Below the pieces are notes generated by a model. It searched no databases and was not told the DNA's origin. It worked only from the letters and a program-made list of their open reading frames with translations. Positions 52,957 through 64,000 of a stretch of DNA of 64,000 nt are shown here, one piece after another. The position numbers were made by a program, and so were the translations under genes. How positions within the stretch are numbered: the first letter of the stretch is position 1; each line of letters starts with the position of its first letter. This stretch comes from Hippasteria phrygiana (taxonomy: Eukaryota; Echinodermata; Asteroidea; Valvatida; Goniasteridae). The stretch covers positions 2,480,001 to 2,544,000 of the forward strand of contig JAZGUH010000002.1 in NCBI GenBank assembly GCA_037893225.1, read 5' to 3'.

Positions 52957-55900
52957 TTATATATTGACATTACAATTATGTACATACTTGATAATATGGT
53001 GGCCATTTTGTTTGGGTTCAAGGAGTTGTTGGAGTGTTATTTGGGTATTGGGGAGATTAAGTGATTTTATGAGTATTTGTCTTTGGATGTTATATTTACG
53101 ACAATTCAGGAGAAAGTGCTTAACATCCTCTGTACATGAGCATACTTCACATAATCCATTTGGATGTTTGCCGATTTTATATAGGAAATTATTCAGACCT
53201 TTACATGTGCCAAGTCGAAGTCTATGCATGATAACTTCTTGAGTACGTGTCATTCCCCAACTAGCGAAAATATAGGAGGCCTTATATTTCATGGTATTTA
53301 GATTAGTGCTGGGAAGGGTTTGGTTCCATTTTTCTTTAAGTTCTTCTTTGAGAATATGTTTAATTTCATTATCTAAAAGGGGTATGTGGTGATCGATGCT
53401 AGTTTTATGTGTGGCTGATTTAGCAATTTCATCTGCTCTTTCATTTCCATTGATCCCACAGTGTCCAGGGATCCATTCAAAGATAACTATATTGCCTTGG
53501 CAATGGATGTTATTTAAGGTGTGGCGAATATCACAAACGATTTTATGTTGGGGGAAGGTTTTCGAGATAGACTGGATGGCACTAAGGCAATCACTGAAAA
53601 TACAGGTGTGTATATAGTAAGGGTTTAACATCTTCAACCCATTCTAGAGCAAGGAGAATAGCAAAAAGTTCTGCCGTGAATATAGAGATGCCATTATTAA
53701 GGCGGGAGGCTTTACTGTATTTAAGTTGGGGGATGTATATACCACATCCGACAGTGTCATGGGTGGGATTGTAGGATCCATCCGTGTATATATGTAGTGA
53801 ATTAATCCATGTTGTATTAATGGTTTCTAAACTAAGATTTCTCTTGTCATATATATTTGTAGCATTTGCCACCCGAGAGAGGATCTCAGTGGAGATAGAG
53901 GGCTTATTGTAATGCCAGAAAGGAGCAGGGTCATTGAGGGGGAAAGTTGTATAAGGGTATTGAGAGATCCTGGCTTCAAAAGGTGTGTTGTGGGTTGTAG
54001 ACATCCATTTGTCAGCAAAATAATGCTTTTGCCAGTTATCTGAAAAAATATAATCATTAGGATGGGTTTTGTGGGCATTTACTTTGATTCCGTAAAGATT
54101 ACATAAGAACTGTCTGCGTAAAGCCAGGGGTGGATCTCCACATTCTGTCTGCAGCCTAAAAAGTGGTGAACTGTGAATAGCTCCTGTACAGATTTTAAGA
54201 GCTTGATATTGGATACTATCAAGTTTTTGTTTGATAGTCAAGGATGCAGAGTCAAAGGCTTCACACCCATATTCCAAGATAGGTTTTATTAGTGCACTGT
54301 AGAGCTGATATAGTGTTTTACAATCGGCCCCCCAGGAAATACCGCTAATGCATCTGAGGATGTTAAGTCTCTTTTTACATTTGTTAATTATATTGTCTAT
54401 GTGTTGATTCCATGTTAATTTGCTGTCAAAAATCACTCCCAGGAATTTGGCCGATGACAAAGTCTGCAATTTATGGTTTTGGATGTGCAGGGAGATATTG
54501 AAAATTCTTTTGTTGGTAAACAAGACAGCAATTGTCTTAGGGATGGACAACTTGAAACCCCATTTGTCACACCATAAATTGACATTATTTAAGTTTTGTT
54601 GAATTTTCTTTTCTAGGTAAGATGTGTTCCTGTTGGATTTCCAGATGGCCATATCATCTGCATATTGCGAGACATTGGCATCAACCACATGGTGGGAGAG
54701 ATCATTGACAGCAACATTAAAGAGCAGAGGACTGATAACACTGCCCTGTGGGACACCATTTTCCAGAGTTCTTTCTTTAGAAAGAAAGTTATTGACTTTA
54801 ACTTGAAATTTTCTATCGGAGAGAAAATTGTCAATCCATTTTATTATTCTGCCATATATACCCATGGATTGTAGTTTGATAACGATACCTTTGCGCCAAA
54901 GCATATCATAAGCTTTTTCGATATCAAGGAAAATGGCAAGGGTGCTTTCTTTATTACTCCGAGCTTTATTGATAGATGATTCTAAATTGACAATGTGATC
55001 TTTGGTACTTCTTCCTTTCCGGAAACCACTCTGATGGTTGGATAAAAGATTGTGAGTTTCTAAGTACCAAAGCAATCGAGAATTTACCATGCGTTCCATG
55101 ATTTTACAGAAGGTAGACGTGAGGGCAATGGGTCTATATGATAGAGGGTTGGTGGAGTCTTTTCCAGGTTTAAGGAATGGAATAAGGATAGCATCCTTCC
55201 ATTGTTTAGGGCATTGAGAGGTATACCATATCATGTTAAAAATGATGAGGAGGTAATTACGAATTTTCAGAGGGAGATGTTTGATAATAGCGTTACTTAT
55301 TCCGTCTTTACCTGGAGATGTGCACTTGGATGAATCAATAGCATGGTTTAATTCTTCCAAATTAAAAGGTTCATTGATCACACTGTCATTGTTACTATTA
55401 ATATAAAAATCTTTTTCAGCTTCACTTTTGATGGGTATAAATGAAGGGCTGTAATTGTTTGTACTGCTGACATTAGCATAGCTGTCAGCAAGGGCTTCAA
55501 CCTTGTCTTCGTCAGTAATGGCATCTGTGCCATTGTGGTTTAGAACAGGGATGCTGTTGGTATTTCGGTTTTTCTCTATTCGTTTAATTTTATTCCAAAT
55601 AATTTTGGTATTTGTTTTGGGGTTTATTTCGTTGCAGAAATTTTCCCAGTCTTTCCTTTTGGCATTTTTAATTGTCTTCCTGGCTATGGCACAAGCCCTT
55701 TTGTACAGTATTAGGTCTGCAGGGAGACGGGTTTTTCTGAGGATTTTAAGAATTTTTTTCTTATTATCAATGGCCTGCTTACAATCGTCATTCCACCAGG
55801 ACGTAGGGGTTTTATGATAATTTGGATTGGTTTTCGGAATTGAGTAACTCATGGCTGATTCGAGCTCATTGATAAAGTTGTTATAAGTGTCATCAATGTT

Positions 55901-56707
55901 ATCTGATGTGTTAGGTTCAGAGATATTCTGATTGCAGGCAGTTTTATATTTACTCCAGTCAGCTTTTTTAATAGACCATTTAGGTGTGAAATTGGCTTTA
56001 TTTTTATGAATAGAATGATTATAATTGATAATAATAGGGCAGTGATCACTTCCCCAGGAATCATCTAGAACCGTCCAGTTACATTTAGCAGCTATATTAG
56101 GTGATACAAACGTGACATCAATACATGAGAGAGTGCCATGGAAGGTATTTACTCTTGTACCCTCACCAGAATTGATACAAATCATATCAAATTCTGTTGT
56201 AATATCCTCAATAATCCTGCCATTATGATCCAGTTTGGAGCTGCCCCATAGAGGGTTATGACTGTTTAAGTCTCCACAAATTATGCAAGGTTTGTCGATT
56301 TTATTTAAGATCTCTCTGAAAGACTTATCGTCTAAGGTGTTGCATGGGTTATATATATTAATGACGTTAATTTTATTTTTATGAATATCATACAGTTCAC
56401 CAATTTGATACTCAATGGGAGTGTCAGAACCATATATGTATTTGAAAGCTAGGCCACGTTTGACAAGAAAGGCACAGCCTCCTCCCCTTTTTTTAGCTCC
56501 TGTGTTTTGTCTGTCATGACGATAAATGTCATAACCAGGTAGGGTAAACTGTTTCCCTTCTTTGAGCCAGGTTTCTTGAATACATATGAGGTCTGGTTTT
56601 TGTTTAGGGGGATAATTATTGATTGAGGATTTAAATTCATTACTATGAGCTGTAAGAGACTGTGCGTTCCATTGTAAGATTAATACCATAATATAAAGGA
56701 AAATCAT
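52957..56707 (-). pseudogene. LINE ORF2: AP endonuclease, reverse transcriptase, RNase H
   Basis: Starts at ATG 56707, sharing ATGA with the end of ORF1. Endonuclease (about 9-235): LQWNAQSL, CIQETWL, ICGDLNSHNPLWG, SDHCPI. RT (about 470-760): YRPIALTSTFCKIMERM, HQSGFRKGRSTKDH, FLDIEKAYD, PQGSVISPLLF, and QYADDMAIW with D684-D685. RNase H begins with IYTDGSYN (~995) and FTAELFAILLALEW. The frame stops at 53591, while the rest of RNase H (IFSDCLSAI, GNERADEIA) and a Cys/His knuckle (CEVCSCTEDVKHFLLNC) run in another phase from 53637 to 52957. So a single frameshift near 53610-53640 is the only obvious lesion. Confidence 0.92.
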
Positions 56708-58257
56708 GACGTTTTGTTCGATTTTCCTTTAGTTGTCTGACTGCTAAGATTATGGGTTTCCACCGGGTCTGTGTTTATTTTGGCCGAATATATATTGCTC
56801 TTATTTTGGGTTGATCTTCGACCCGATTCGCCTTTCCTTGTATTGGTATGTGTGGGTGTCCTTTGTTTTCCTTGCGTTTCTTTGGTCTGTGATGGGGGAT
56901 TGTCTGAATGGATGATGTGATTGACAAGGTCTTTAATAGCCGTTTGCCTTTCCTCTTTGTTCTTCAGTGTATCCAAAATTTGGATTGTGCCTGTGAGAAG
57001 TTCTGTTAGGCGTTGTTCATTACATATGCATGTACATCGTGTGTGTTCGGTTTGCGTTCCCTCATCAGTTGTGTTTGTCTGGGTGCTCACGTCTTTGACG
57101 GTTTTTTTGGGTTTTGCGGTTGGTGGTGGCATGTCCGTTGTGTCCTTTGTATTTGGTTGCACTTTGCCTGTCGTAGGTTGTGCCATGGAGGGTGGAACAC
57201 TCCTCCATGGTTGTGCTGGCGGGGGGGTTAGCTGCTGTGTGGGATTTATTACGATATCCGTTTTTATAGCTTTAGCAGCATCTGCATATGATACATGATA
57301 TGTGACCCTGATTCCTTGAATTTTCTTTTCTTGTTTTATGGTGGTACAGCCTCCATAGGCTGATGAATGGTTCTCACCACATCTGCAGCATCTAGTGTTT
57401 TCTTTCTGATGGCATTGTTCATAGGTGTGGGGCCCACCGCATCGCACACAACGTGTGGCGCTTCTGCAGTTTTTGGCGGTGTGACCTAGTCTCTGGCAAT
57501 TGAAGCAACGAATTACAGGTGGAATATATGGTTTTACAGGGAAGTTTTCATAGCCTATTTGTATTTTGGTAGGCAGATTTGGCGAGTTAAACGTTAGGCA
57601 GATAGAAAGGCTTTTTTCAAGTTTGCCTTCGCGTTTTCGCATGAGTCGTTTGGCATCAGTGACTCCAAACTTCTTACATGCAGTTACTATTTCTTGGTCT
57701 GTTATGTCTGTTTCTATACCGTATACAACACCTTTACTTTGAGTTTCGGATTTTGCATACTCCGTTGTGACAGTCCATTGCTCTAGTCGATTTATAGTTT
57801 TGAGTTTTTTAGCTTGTGCTGTGGTGTGGCATTTGACGGTTATTCCCCCTTGGTTGTTCTTGGAAACGTTTTTGATGAGGTCCTTTCCTACACTATTCAG
57901 GGCTTTGGCGATTCTAATTGGGTTTATTTTGGATAGTTGGACATCGGAGGAGTTAATTATTACTAGAGTAGGTTGAGTTTGGCAGGTGTTGTATGTCACA
58001 GTGTTTCGGCGTTTTGTTGGATGTGGAGAGTCGGATTCTGAATCGGTATAAACATCACTATAGCTGAGGCAGTGTTTTGTTCGTTTCCTGTTTTGAGTTT
58101 GCCAAGGGGACTGTGTTTTTTCTTGAGCTTGACTGTACAAGGCTTCAAATGTTGAACGCGGTTGTTCATTTTCATTAGGATTTTGGTCTGCATCCATTTG
58201 TTGCGGTAACTGATCCCATGAAAAATCATTATTAGATTCTGAGTCAGCCTCGGCCAT
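56704..58257 (-). CDS. LINE ORF1: gag-like RNA-binding protein
   Basis: A 517-residue intact protein that should coat element RNA. An acidic/Ser start and an RRM-like central part (about 95-245) are followed by three zinc knuckles from residue 251: CFNCQRLGHTAKNC, CVRCGGPHTYEQCH and CCRCGENHSSAYGGC. The C part is Thr/Lys/Pro-rich with a short helical segment. Its stop overlaps the ORF2 start. Confidence 0.9.
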   Translation of the reverse strand: MAEADSESNNDFSWDQLPQQMDADQNPNENEQPRSTFEALYSQAQEKTQSPWQTQNRKRTKHCLSYSDVYTDSESDSPHPTKRRNTVTYNTCQTQPTLVIINSSDVQLSKINPIRIAKALNSVGKDLIKNVSKNNQGGITVKCHTTAQAKKLKTINRLEQWTVTTEYAKSETQSKGVVYGIETDITDQEIVTACKKFGVTDAKRLMRKREGKLEKSLSICLTFNSPNLPTKIQIGYENFPVKPYIPPVIRCFNCQRLGHTAKNCRSATRCVRCGGPHTYEQCHQKENTRCCRCGENHSSAYGGCTTIKQEKKIQGIRVTYHVSYADAAKAIKTDIVINPTQQLTPPPAQPWRSVPPSMAQPTTGKVQPNTKDTTDMPPPTAKPKKTVKDVSTQTNTTDEGTQTEHTRCTCICNEQRLTELLTGTIQILDTLKNKEERQTAIKDLVNHIIHSDNPPSQTKETQGKQRTPTHTNTRKGESGRRSTQNKSNIYSAKINTDPVETHNLSSQTTKGKSNKTS

Positions 58258-58459
58258 GGCCGATAAGGGAGGGGAATATATTCCGATACACCTCGCAATA
58301 CTCTTATATTACTTACCCGTGCCCGATGAGTAAAAGAAAAAAGATCAGAAGATCAACCGTTGGTGATGAGTGACAATATTCGGATTTGAATTTCGCGCCA
58401 CAGACTAGACACGTCCGCACACGTCACCGCTCCGATCGAGAGTCCTTCTCAGCAGTTTG

Positions 58460-58483
58460 CAGCAGTTTTATTCATTTTCATCT
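58460..58483 (+). repeat. Right pseudo-LTR remainder of the Penelope-like element
   Basis: CAGCAGTTTTATTCAT and a few further bases continue the pseudo-LTR exactly as at 49152-49175, showing that the LINE split it. Confidence 0.7.
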
Positions 58484-59727
58484 AATATTTTTTAGATAAT
58501 CTGTCTACTCCCGCTATAGACTGGTTCCTGGTCCACCACTCGGCCCTGAACGAGTGAACGTTAAAGCGATAATCATAATGGCCGGCAGTGAAGTTGAGGG
58601 AACCAATTAACCTGTTATTCACGCGTGCTCGCGCAACGCGAAGCCTGTCTCATGTCTACTAGTCTATATGTACCCATAACTGCATGCCCTTGCAAAGACT
58701 GTCCTCTCTGTCTTGGTTCAAAGACGTTACTATTGTACTTTTGTACTTTCGCAGTTGCAATGCACAGGCAGCGCGATCAGGTACAGTGTAGTTGCAATGG
58801 GCCGACAGCGCGATAAGATTTTGGATCTGTAGTAAAGTCTTGGATAAGTTGGCATTTCGGGGGCGCGACCAGACTGTGGACTGTGATAATGATGGACGGT
58901 TATGCAATAGACCGATCCAGTGAGCGTCGCCTGATGGTGTTCTGACCAATCACATGCGTGGTTTATGTCCGACATGCGTGCACGCGCATGTGACGCGCGC
59001 AGCTGCAGATCAATGGTCATGATGCCTGGTCATGTCCTATGTATTTGCATGTAATGAATATTTATGATAAGGCTCAAACTCGGTCACTGATTGGATCCCT
59101 CGGAAAAGCGAGGGAGAATCATCGAAAAGTAAAGAAAAAGTTAAGAATTGCCTGCCAACTTATCCAAGACCCTTGTGGCGATCCAAAATCGTGCACGTTT
59201 GACAAACACCGGCTGCGGATTCGGCTGCATTTTGTAAACTACGCATGCGTGAGGCCAGAACGCACGTACGAAGCTGGGATTTCGAGGACACAACGTGAGT
59301 GAATCTGGCGCGCGGGCGCTCCGAAATAACAACACAAGGGTCTTGGGCCCAAGACTATATTCCAGCCAGCAGTGCTCCAGTGGAGCGCATTTTTAGCAGA
59401 GGAGGGATTATTATGAGGCCACACCGTGCAAAGCTATCCCAATAGATGCTGGAGACCCTTATGTTCTTGAAATGCAATAAACATATCCTTTAAGGAACCT
59501 GCCATTGACGTGACTTGAAAATAAAATACAAAATCCAACAATGAAGGTAGTGTATACGATTGGTAATCCTCTAATTTGTTTTTACTGAATTATTACGAAA
59601 TACCTTACTAGCCTGTAAGTTAATAGTAGTCTCAATCATCGTGTGAAATGATAGCACCAGGTGTGCTGTCGTTGTCAAGAAAAGTGGAAATTTATATTGT
59701 TTTCAATCGTTGGAAAACTGCCCTGTA
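58484..59727. other. Non-coding stretch
   Basis: At 58500-58555 a phrase with GTCTACTCCCG and GGTTCCTGGTCCA resembles 48303-48365 left of the Penelope element. No gene is recognised in the rest. Confidence 0.4.
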
Positions 59728-59842
59728 GGCTTTAGTCAAGGCGCGCGTGGCTACCCGGACGAGTGGCGCGCCCCGGACATGCTGGCATTCGGGGCGCGTC
59801 ACGTGTCCAGGTAGCCACGCGCGTCTTGTTGACTAAAGGCTA
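59728..59842. repeat. Hairpin, GGCGCGCGTGGCTACC arms
   Basis: Arms of ~50 bp face each other (GCGCGTGGCTACC / complement, GGCGCGCCCCGG / complement) around a ~10-base centre CATGCTGGCATT. Foldback repeat. Confidence 0.75.
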
Positions 59843-60057
59843 TCATCCGCCCGACGGTTGAAAACGAGCGCCGTTTTTCTCTCGTTTTTCTCGCCATCCA
59901 ACAACGCAAAACTTTGAACAGGTCAGTGGAACGATATTTCCTATAAAATACTAACCCCCAAATCCGCCCATTTCTGAAAATTGCAACAATGACCAATCAT
60001 ACACACTGCCTTTAACCTTGATTGAGTGGATTATTAGTTTATTACGTGTTTAGTAAC

Positions 60058-60203
60058 CGGCCTCGGCCTCGGCCTCGGACGTTGTGGCCTCGGCCTCGGC
60101 CTTGGCCTCGGACGTTGTGGCCTCGGCCTCGGTCTCGGCCTCGGAGGTTGTGGCCTCGGTCTTGGCCTCGGCCTCGGAGGTTGTGGCCTTGACTACAACA
60201 CTA
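60058..60203. repeat. GGCCTCGG minisatellite, second locus
   Basis: Higher-order units of ~42 bp (GGCCTCGGCCTCGGACGTTGT variants) end in GACTACAACACT, the hAT-like terminus found at 15365-15478. Confidence 0.7.
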
Positions 60204-60215
60204 ATTACTAGATTA

Positions 60216-60457
60216 CTACAGAAAAGTCACTAATGTTAAAAAATACCAACAAAAGTTTAACTTTTGGCGCGCCGACAAACTTTCATCAATAAATACAGTG
60301 GAATCACAAACTGCACGGTTTTAATTTCTCTATATGTTAATAAGCTAATGCTGTATTTTCACTCTCCAATCAGGGCACGAGTAAGGAGTGTTCATCCCAG
60401 GGCTTACTATTGGAAACGAGGTTAAAAATAGAGTAAGCCTTGGGAACGAGGTTGCTC
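60216..60457 (+). repeat. Dispersed repeat family R3, copy 2
   Basis: Close copy of 7291-7529, same orientation, ~53 kb away; it starts directly after the minisatellite. Confidence 0.8.
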
Positions 60458-61249
60458 CACACGGATTTCTGCAAAGAACACCGCCCTCAATCGTCCAGGC
60501 CTAGCCTCATGTAGCGCGTTAATAAACAAAATGGCGAATCGTCAGGTGTCAGGTGACAATCAGCTTGCGTGCATGACACGTACTTTATACTTGTACATGC
60601 ATGAAATGAAGATGTTTGTGTAATGTAAAATACGTCTTTTCATTCATTATTGCCATAAAGAAAAACAACACAACAGGTGAGTAAAACTACTTAAGCTGAA
60701 TAAATGTTCATATGGATTATGGTCACTTTTATTTTAGGCCTACCTAACGTACATCATACATGTAGGTTAATACATTTTTCAAATACATTTTGTACATTTG
60801 GTTTTGATGTGGTTTTGAAGAGAAAGTCATAAGAAACGATTTGATTCAAGTTCGGATTCCATCGGATTTTGCAAAGCAAAGAAAAATTGATTTAAAGCGG
60901 GGATTTTTTGGTCCCTGAAATGTGTACGTTTGGTTTTAATGCAGAGTAAAGTGTGATTATTTTGTACACAAATTGGAGTGCAGATTATGACTTGACAGAA
61001 ATGCTTAAAACTCACATTTTCTCAAAATCTTTGTCTTTATTCATGCCTTATTTCAATGAATAAAAGGCAGAGATGGCAATCATGATTTCAAAAATTCTGA
61101 TGTTTGAATTAAAATAAAGCTGTAGGAATGTGCAAAAAAACCAAATTTGTAATCACAATTTCCTATTCAGAAAATGAGTCACCAAACATGAACAGCACCC
61201 TCACACATTTATTAATGTCCCTACCTAACGTTAGCCAGCATCACGTCAC
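60458..61249. other. Non-coding stretch
   Basis: AT-rich DNA without a recognised gene. A near-consensus splice donor CAGGTGAGTAAAA at 60675-60687 suggests a possible untranslated exon on the plus strand ending there, but no partner exon could be assigned. Confidence 0.35.
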
Positions 61250-61257
61250 GGTTAGGC

Positions 61258-62189
61258 GTTCTAGAAACTAGAATTAGAAAGGCACCCCATCATGCCCGTG
61301 TGCCTTCTTTCTAGCAGTAGCACTGTTACTTTTCGGGAGTTCGTAACTCAATGGGAATTGGCATGGCGCTTTGATAGACGAATTACTTCATTCCAGAATT
61401 CCACCTTCTCTATCAAATCTTCCCCTAAAAACCCGTCCTGGCTGATCCATATCTCTCTAAAATTTGGGAACAAATGGTTTTTAGAACATGGGACCAACAA
61501 ATTTCCGAAAAAATCGGAGCTTTTACTTAGTTTTACTCACCATCCTCCCGTTTTCCACACGACGGAATTCACACCGTACATGTACACTTTGTGTGCATGC
61601 AAAATGCCTACCTCCGTATATCGGCTCTACCATTGTCGGAGGCGGGGTGGGAATATCTTGCTTTTATCGCGCGACTGCACGGTGATTGATATCGGCAGGG
61701 CGCTAAACGATATACATGATATATACATGTACTGAGTGAATGGATGGATATTCATTCATGCATGAATTGTATATGGAAGTATTTTGTTCCTCAGACTTGC
61801 AAATTAGACTTGCGCGATAAAAGCAAGATATTCCCACCCTGCCTCCGACAATGGTCGAGCCGATATACGGAGGTCGGCATATGTGCATGCACACAAAGTG
61901 TACAGTGTGAATTCTGTCGTGTGGAAAACGGGAGGATGGTGAGTAAAAGCTCTGATTTTTCAGAAATTTGTTGGTCCCATGTTCTAAAAACCATTTGTTC
62001 CCAAATTTTAGAGAGATATGGATCAGCCAGGACAGGTTTTTAGGGGAAGATTTGATAGAGAAGGTGGAATTCTGGAATGAAGCAATTCGTCTATCAAAGC
62101 ACCATGCCAATTCCCATTGAGTTACGACCTCCCGAAAAGTAAGAGTGTTAGCTAAGGCACACGGGGTGCCTTTCTAGTTTCTAGAAGTA
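61258..62189. mobile_element. Long-inverted-repeat element E
   Basis: Arms of ~390 bp (61258-61675 and ~61800-62189) are near-perfect complements, with ends TTCTAGAAACTAGAA and AAGGCACCCC. GGTTAGGC lies next to both ends (61250-61257, 62190-62197). The segment GTAACTCAATGGGA...TTCCAGAATTCCAC is shared with element A at 3428-4612, so they are one family. Confidence 0.75.
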
Positions 62190-62211
62190 GGTTAGGCTAA
62201 CGTAACGTTAG

Positions 62212-62692
62212 CGGTCATACCATTGTCAACACGCAAAACACCGTCAACACACCGTCAACACACCGTCAACACCTCCAAAACACATTCTTGCAGTGTCTTA
62301 ACTGACAAAAGCGGTACAAAACCGAGATTTGGGCTTAAAAATGGGAGGTTAAACGTCTGAAAATGCGATTTCTTTCTTCAAGAAAACGGACCTCTCCATG
62401 CAGCTCCGAAATCGGCAGCCGTGCCTCACTCAGCCATGTCGCGCGCGCAGCGCGTGCGAAGGCTAGATGGCGGCTAACGGCCGTGCTGCTTAAGAGATAA
62501 TTTTTCGCGTGAACAAAAAATCCATTTTCATAAATGAAATGTGACTTTTAACCGACAGAAATTCTAATTTAGCCTAGGCATTACATTTCTATGCCTCTTT
62601 TGTTAATTTAGAATGTGTTTTGGAGGTGTTGACGGTGTGTTGAGACGGTGTTTGTGCATGTTGACGGTGATTAGTATGACCCAACGTTAGTC
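62212..62692. mobile_element. hAT-like MITE with CACCGTCAA subterminal repeats
   Basis: AACGTTAG flanks both sides (62204-62211, 62693-62700), an 8-bp target duplication. The ends are inverted (GGTCATACC / complement of GGGTCATACT) and both subterminal zones carry three or four tandem CACACCGTCAA units and CACCTCCAAAACACATTC. No transposase. Confidence 0.85.
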
Positions 62693-62715
62693 ATGGTAGT
62701 CTGATTAACTTGGAC

Positions 62716-62875
62716 GATTGTGTAGGGCCCCTCTTTAGTTTTGATGAAATTATAATCAAGAATATTTTTTCTCATTCCAAAATGACTTTTTCAACCTAAA
62801 GCAGACTTCTCTTAATTCTATTGACATCGTTTTTTAAAATTGTGAACAGTTTATTTCGGTAGAAAATGCAACTTT
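62716..62875 (+). repeat. Dispersed repeat family R1, copy 3 (partial)
   Basis: Matches the first ~190 bp of 188-570 closely, then a second start of the same phrase (GATTGTGTAGTGTAGGGCCC) follows at ~62881. Confidence 0.75.
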
Positions 62876-62900
62876 CTGGTGATTGTGTAGTGTAGGGCCC

Positions 62901-64000
62901 TGTTCCCTATAACTTATCAGCTAGGACTTTTAAGCCAGATTTGACGAAATTGCCAGATTTGCAGTTATTGCTTAATTAGGAGGCAACGACCAGGTTTGAA
63001 AAAAAAGACGCCTCATCTAGCGATAATGCTTCTTAAAGTGATATTGCTTATTTAGCAATGCCACATTGAGCAATGAGATCATAGAGCTACAAAAGGTCAT
63101 TGCAAACACATTTCAAACTCAATACATTTACATCTCCAGGGAATAAAGCATCCACCCCGTCAACCAGGTCCACTTGGCCATCCATACTTAAATCCCCCCC
63201 CCACCACCACCAAAAATCAAACACTGCCCCCCCCCCCAAAAAAAAAAGTAAAACAATATAGAAGAAAAAATCCTCCCCCCCCAAAAAAAAAAAAAAACAG
63301 AATAAAAAAGAAAAGTGAAAAATGAAACAAAAATCTAAAATAATTACCCAGACCGTGCACACCACAGTGAAGCCAAAGGCAAATTTATCTTGAAGTTGAA
63401 CCCTCACCACGCGGCATCCATCATGCATACACAGCACCCTGACAATTTAAATAAATCCATCCCTCCCCCCATGCAAACAAAGATAGATGCTTTGATAAAA
63501 ATAATCTTGACAGCATATTTAAAGAACCACAAAAATCATGCCATGCTAAATTTCACCCCCTTAATTGCTGTGCTTGCCCGGCCGGCCGGCATGGCCGGAT
63601 CCCTGTGATGTAAAATGTAATATTTTTCCATTCAACATGCTCAAAACACCAGTTTCAGATCGCCGTGAATAAATCACAAATGAAGTCCAACTTGACCATC
63701 ATTAGGATTTCAAGTTGTGAGCATCAATTTCATAAAGAACCTTAACTACTTGTGAATCGTTATGTGCAGGTTAATTTCTTTTCCCATCGACAGCACACAG
63801 CATGCCGAAATCACCACTAAACAACTCGTCAGAACATGGTCAGGACACCATATATCGTTCACGCGTGTACGCATACATTGTATGCGTCAAATAGGGAGCC
63901 ATACCGTTACGTGTTGTAGACTAGTTTCCAGTCCCTCCAGTGAGCGGATTAATTTGTTCGTACGCAGTTTTTTTTTTGTAACATCGGAACATTTGCTGCT
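62901..64000. other. Non-coding stretch
   Basis: C- and A-tract-rich low-complexity DNA at 63190-63310; a GGCCGGCCGGC run at ~63580. Frames crossing it are compositional. No gene is recognised. Confidence 0.4.

Larger units (their letters stand above)
52480..58449 (-). mobile_element. I-superfamily (Nimb-like) LINE inserted in the Penelope-like element
   Basis: A minus-strand element of ~5.97 kb flanked by CAGCAGTTTG (52470-52479 and 58450-58459). Its 3' end is a (CAA)n tail, seen as TTGTTGTTG on the plus strand. Two ORFs with a 4-base ATGA overlap. Presence of RNase H and an APE-type endonuclease places it in the I group. Length suggests a full-length copy, including ~190 bp of 5' untranslated sequence. 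Confidence 0.88.

Noticed and set aside
63087..63437. Phe-rich membrane protein on the minus strand
   Set aside because: Runs of Phe and Gly come from A and C tracts; low-complexity DNA.

Overview
The window is nuclear DNA from a marine invertebrate animal, plausibly a deuterostome (echinoderm, hemichordate or amphioxus). I base this on low gene density, spliceosomal-type intron borders, a full B3GALNT2-like glycosyltransferase and an LSM10 gene, and very many animal-type transposons. The exact phylum cannot be settled from the sequence. Host genes are sparse: LSM10 (+, 12691-13101) and an intronless B3GALNT2 homologue (-, 17065-18567). Most of the rest is transposon-derived.

The centrepiece, 22965-39026, is a complete but decayed Polinton/Maverick (adintovirus-like) integrated DNA virus of about 16 kb. 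It has ~245-bp terminal inverted repeats and a 5-bp direct repeat (AGGGC) on both sides. From left to right it carries: protein-primed family B DNA polymerase (+, split by a 1.2-kb hairpin-rich insertion); a tandemly duplicated minor-capsid-like gene (-); a proline-rich membrane-anchored protein (+); a retrovirus-like integrase (-); a small membrane protein; the major capsid protein; an FtsK/A32-type packaging ATPase; and then a cluster of small membrane, coiled-coil and basic proteins (+). Most large genes carry one or a few frameshifts or stop codons, so the copy is a recent fossil. Several start codons sit inside a TTAWTAAAATG-like motif. A 21-codon frame at the right end encodes PPNY and PSAP late-domain-like motifs. 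No adenovirus-type protease is recognisable.

1-12 kb and 39-48 kb are nests of non-autonomous DNA transposons: hAT-like elements with 8-bp target duplications, long-terminal-repeat foldback/Mutator-like elements with 9-12-bp duplications, a piggyBac-like TTAA element, a Harbinger-like TTA element, and perfect palindromes. 48.4-58.5 kb is a Penelope-like retroelement (reverse transcriptase plus GIY-YIG) with pseudo-LTRs. Its right pseudo-LTR is split by a nearly intact I-superfamily LINE (gag with zinc knuckles; AP endonuclease, RT, RNase H) in the opposite orientation, bounded by CAGCAGTTTG duplications. 58.5-64 kb returns to dispersed repeats and foldback elements.
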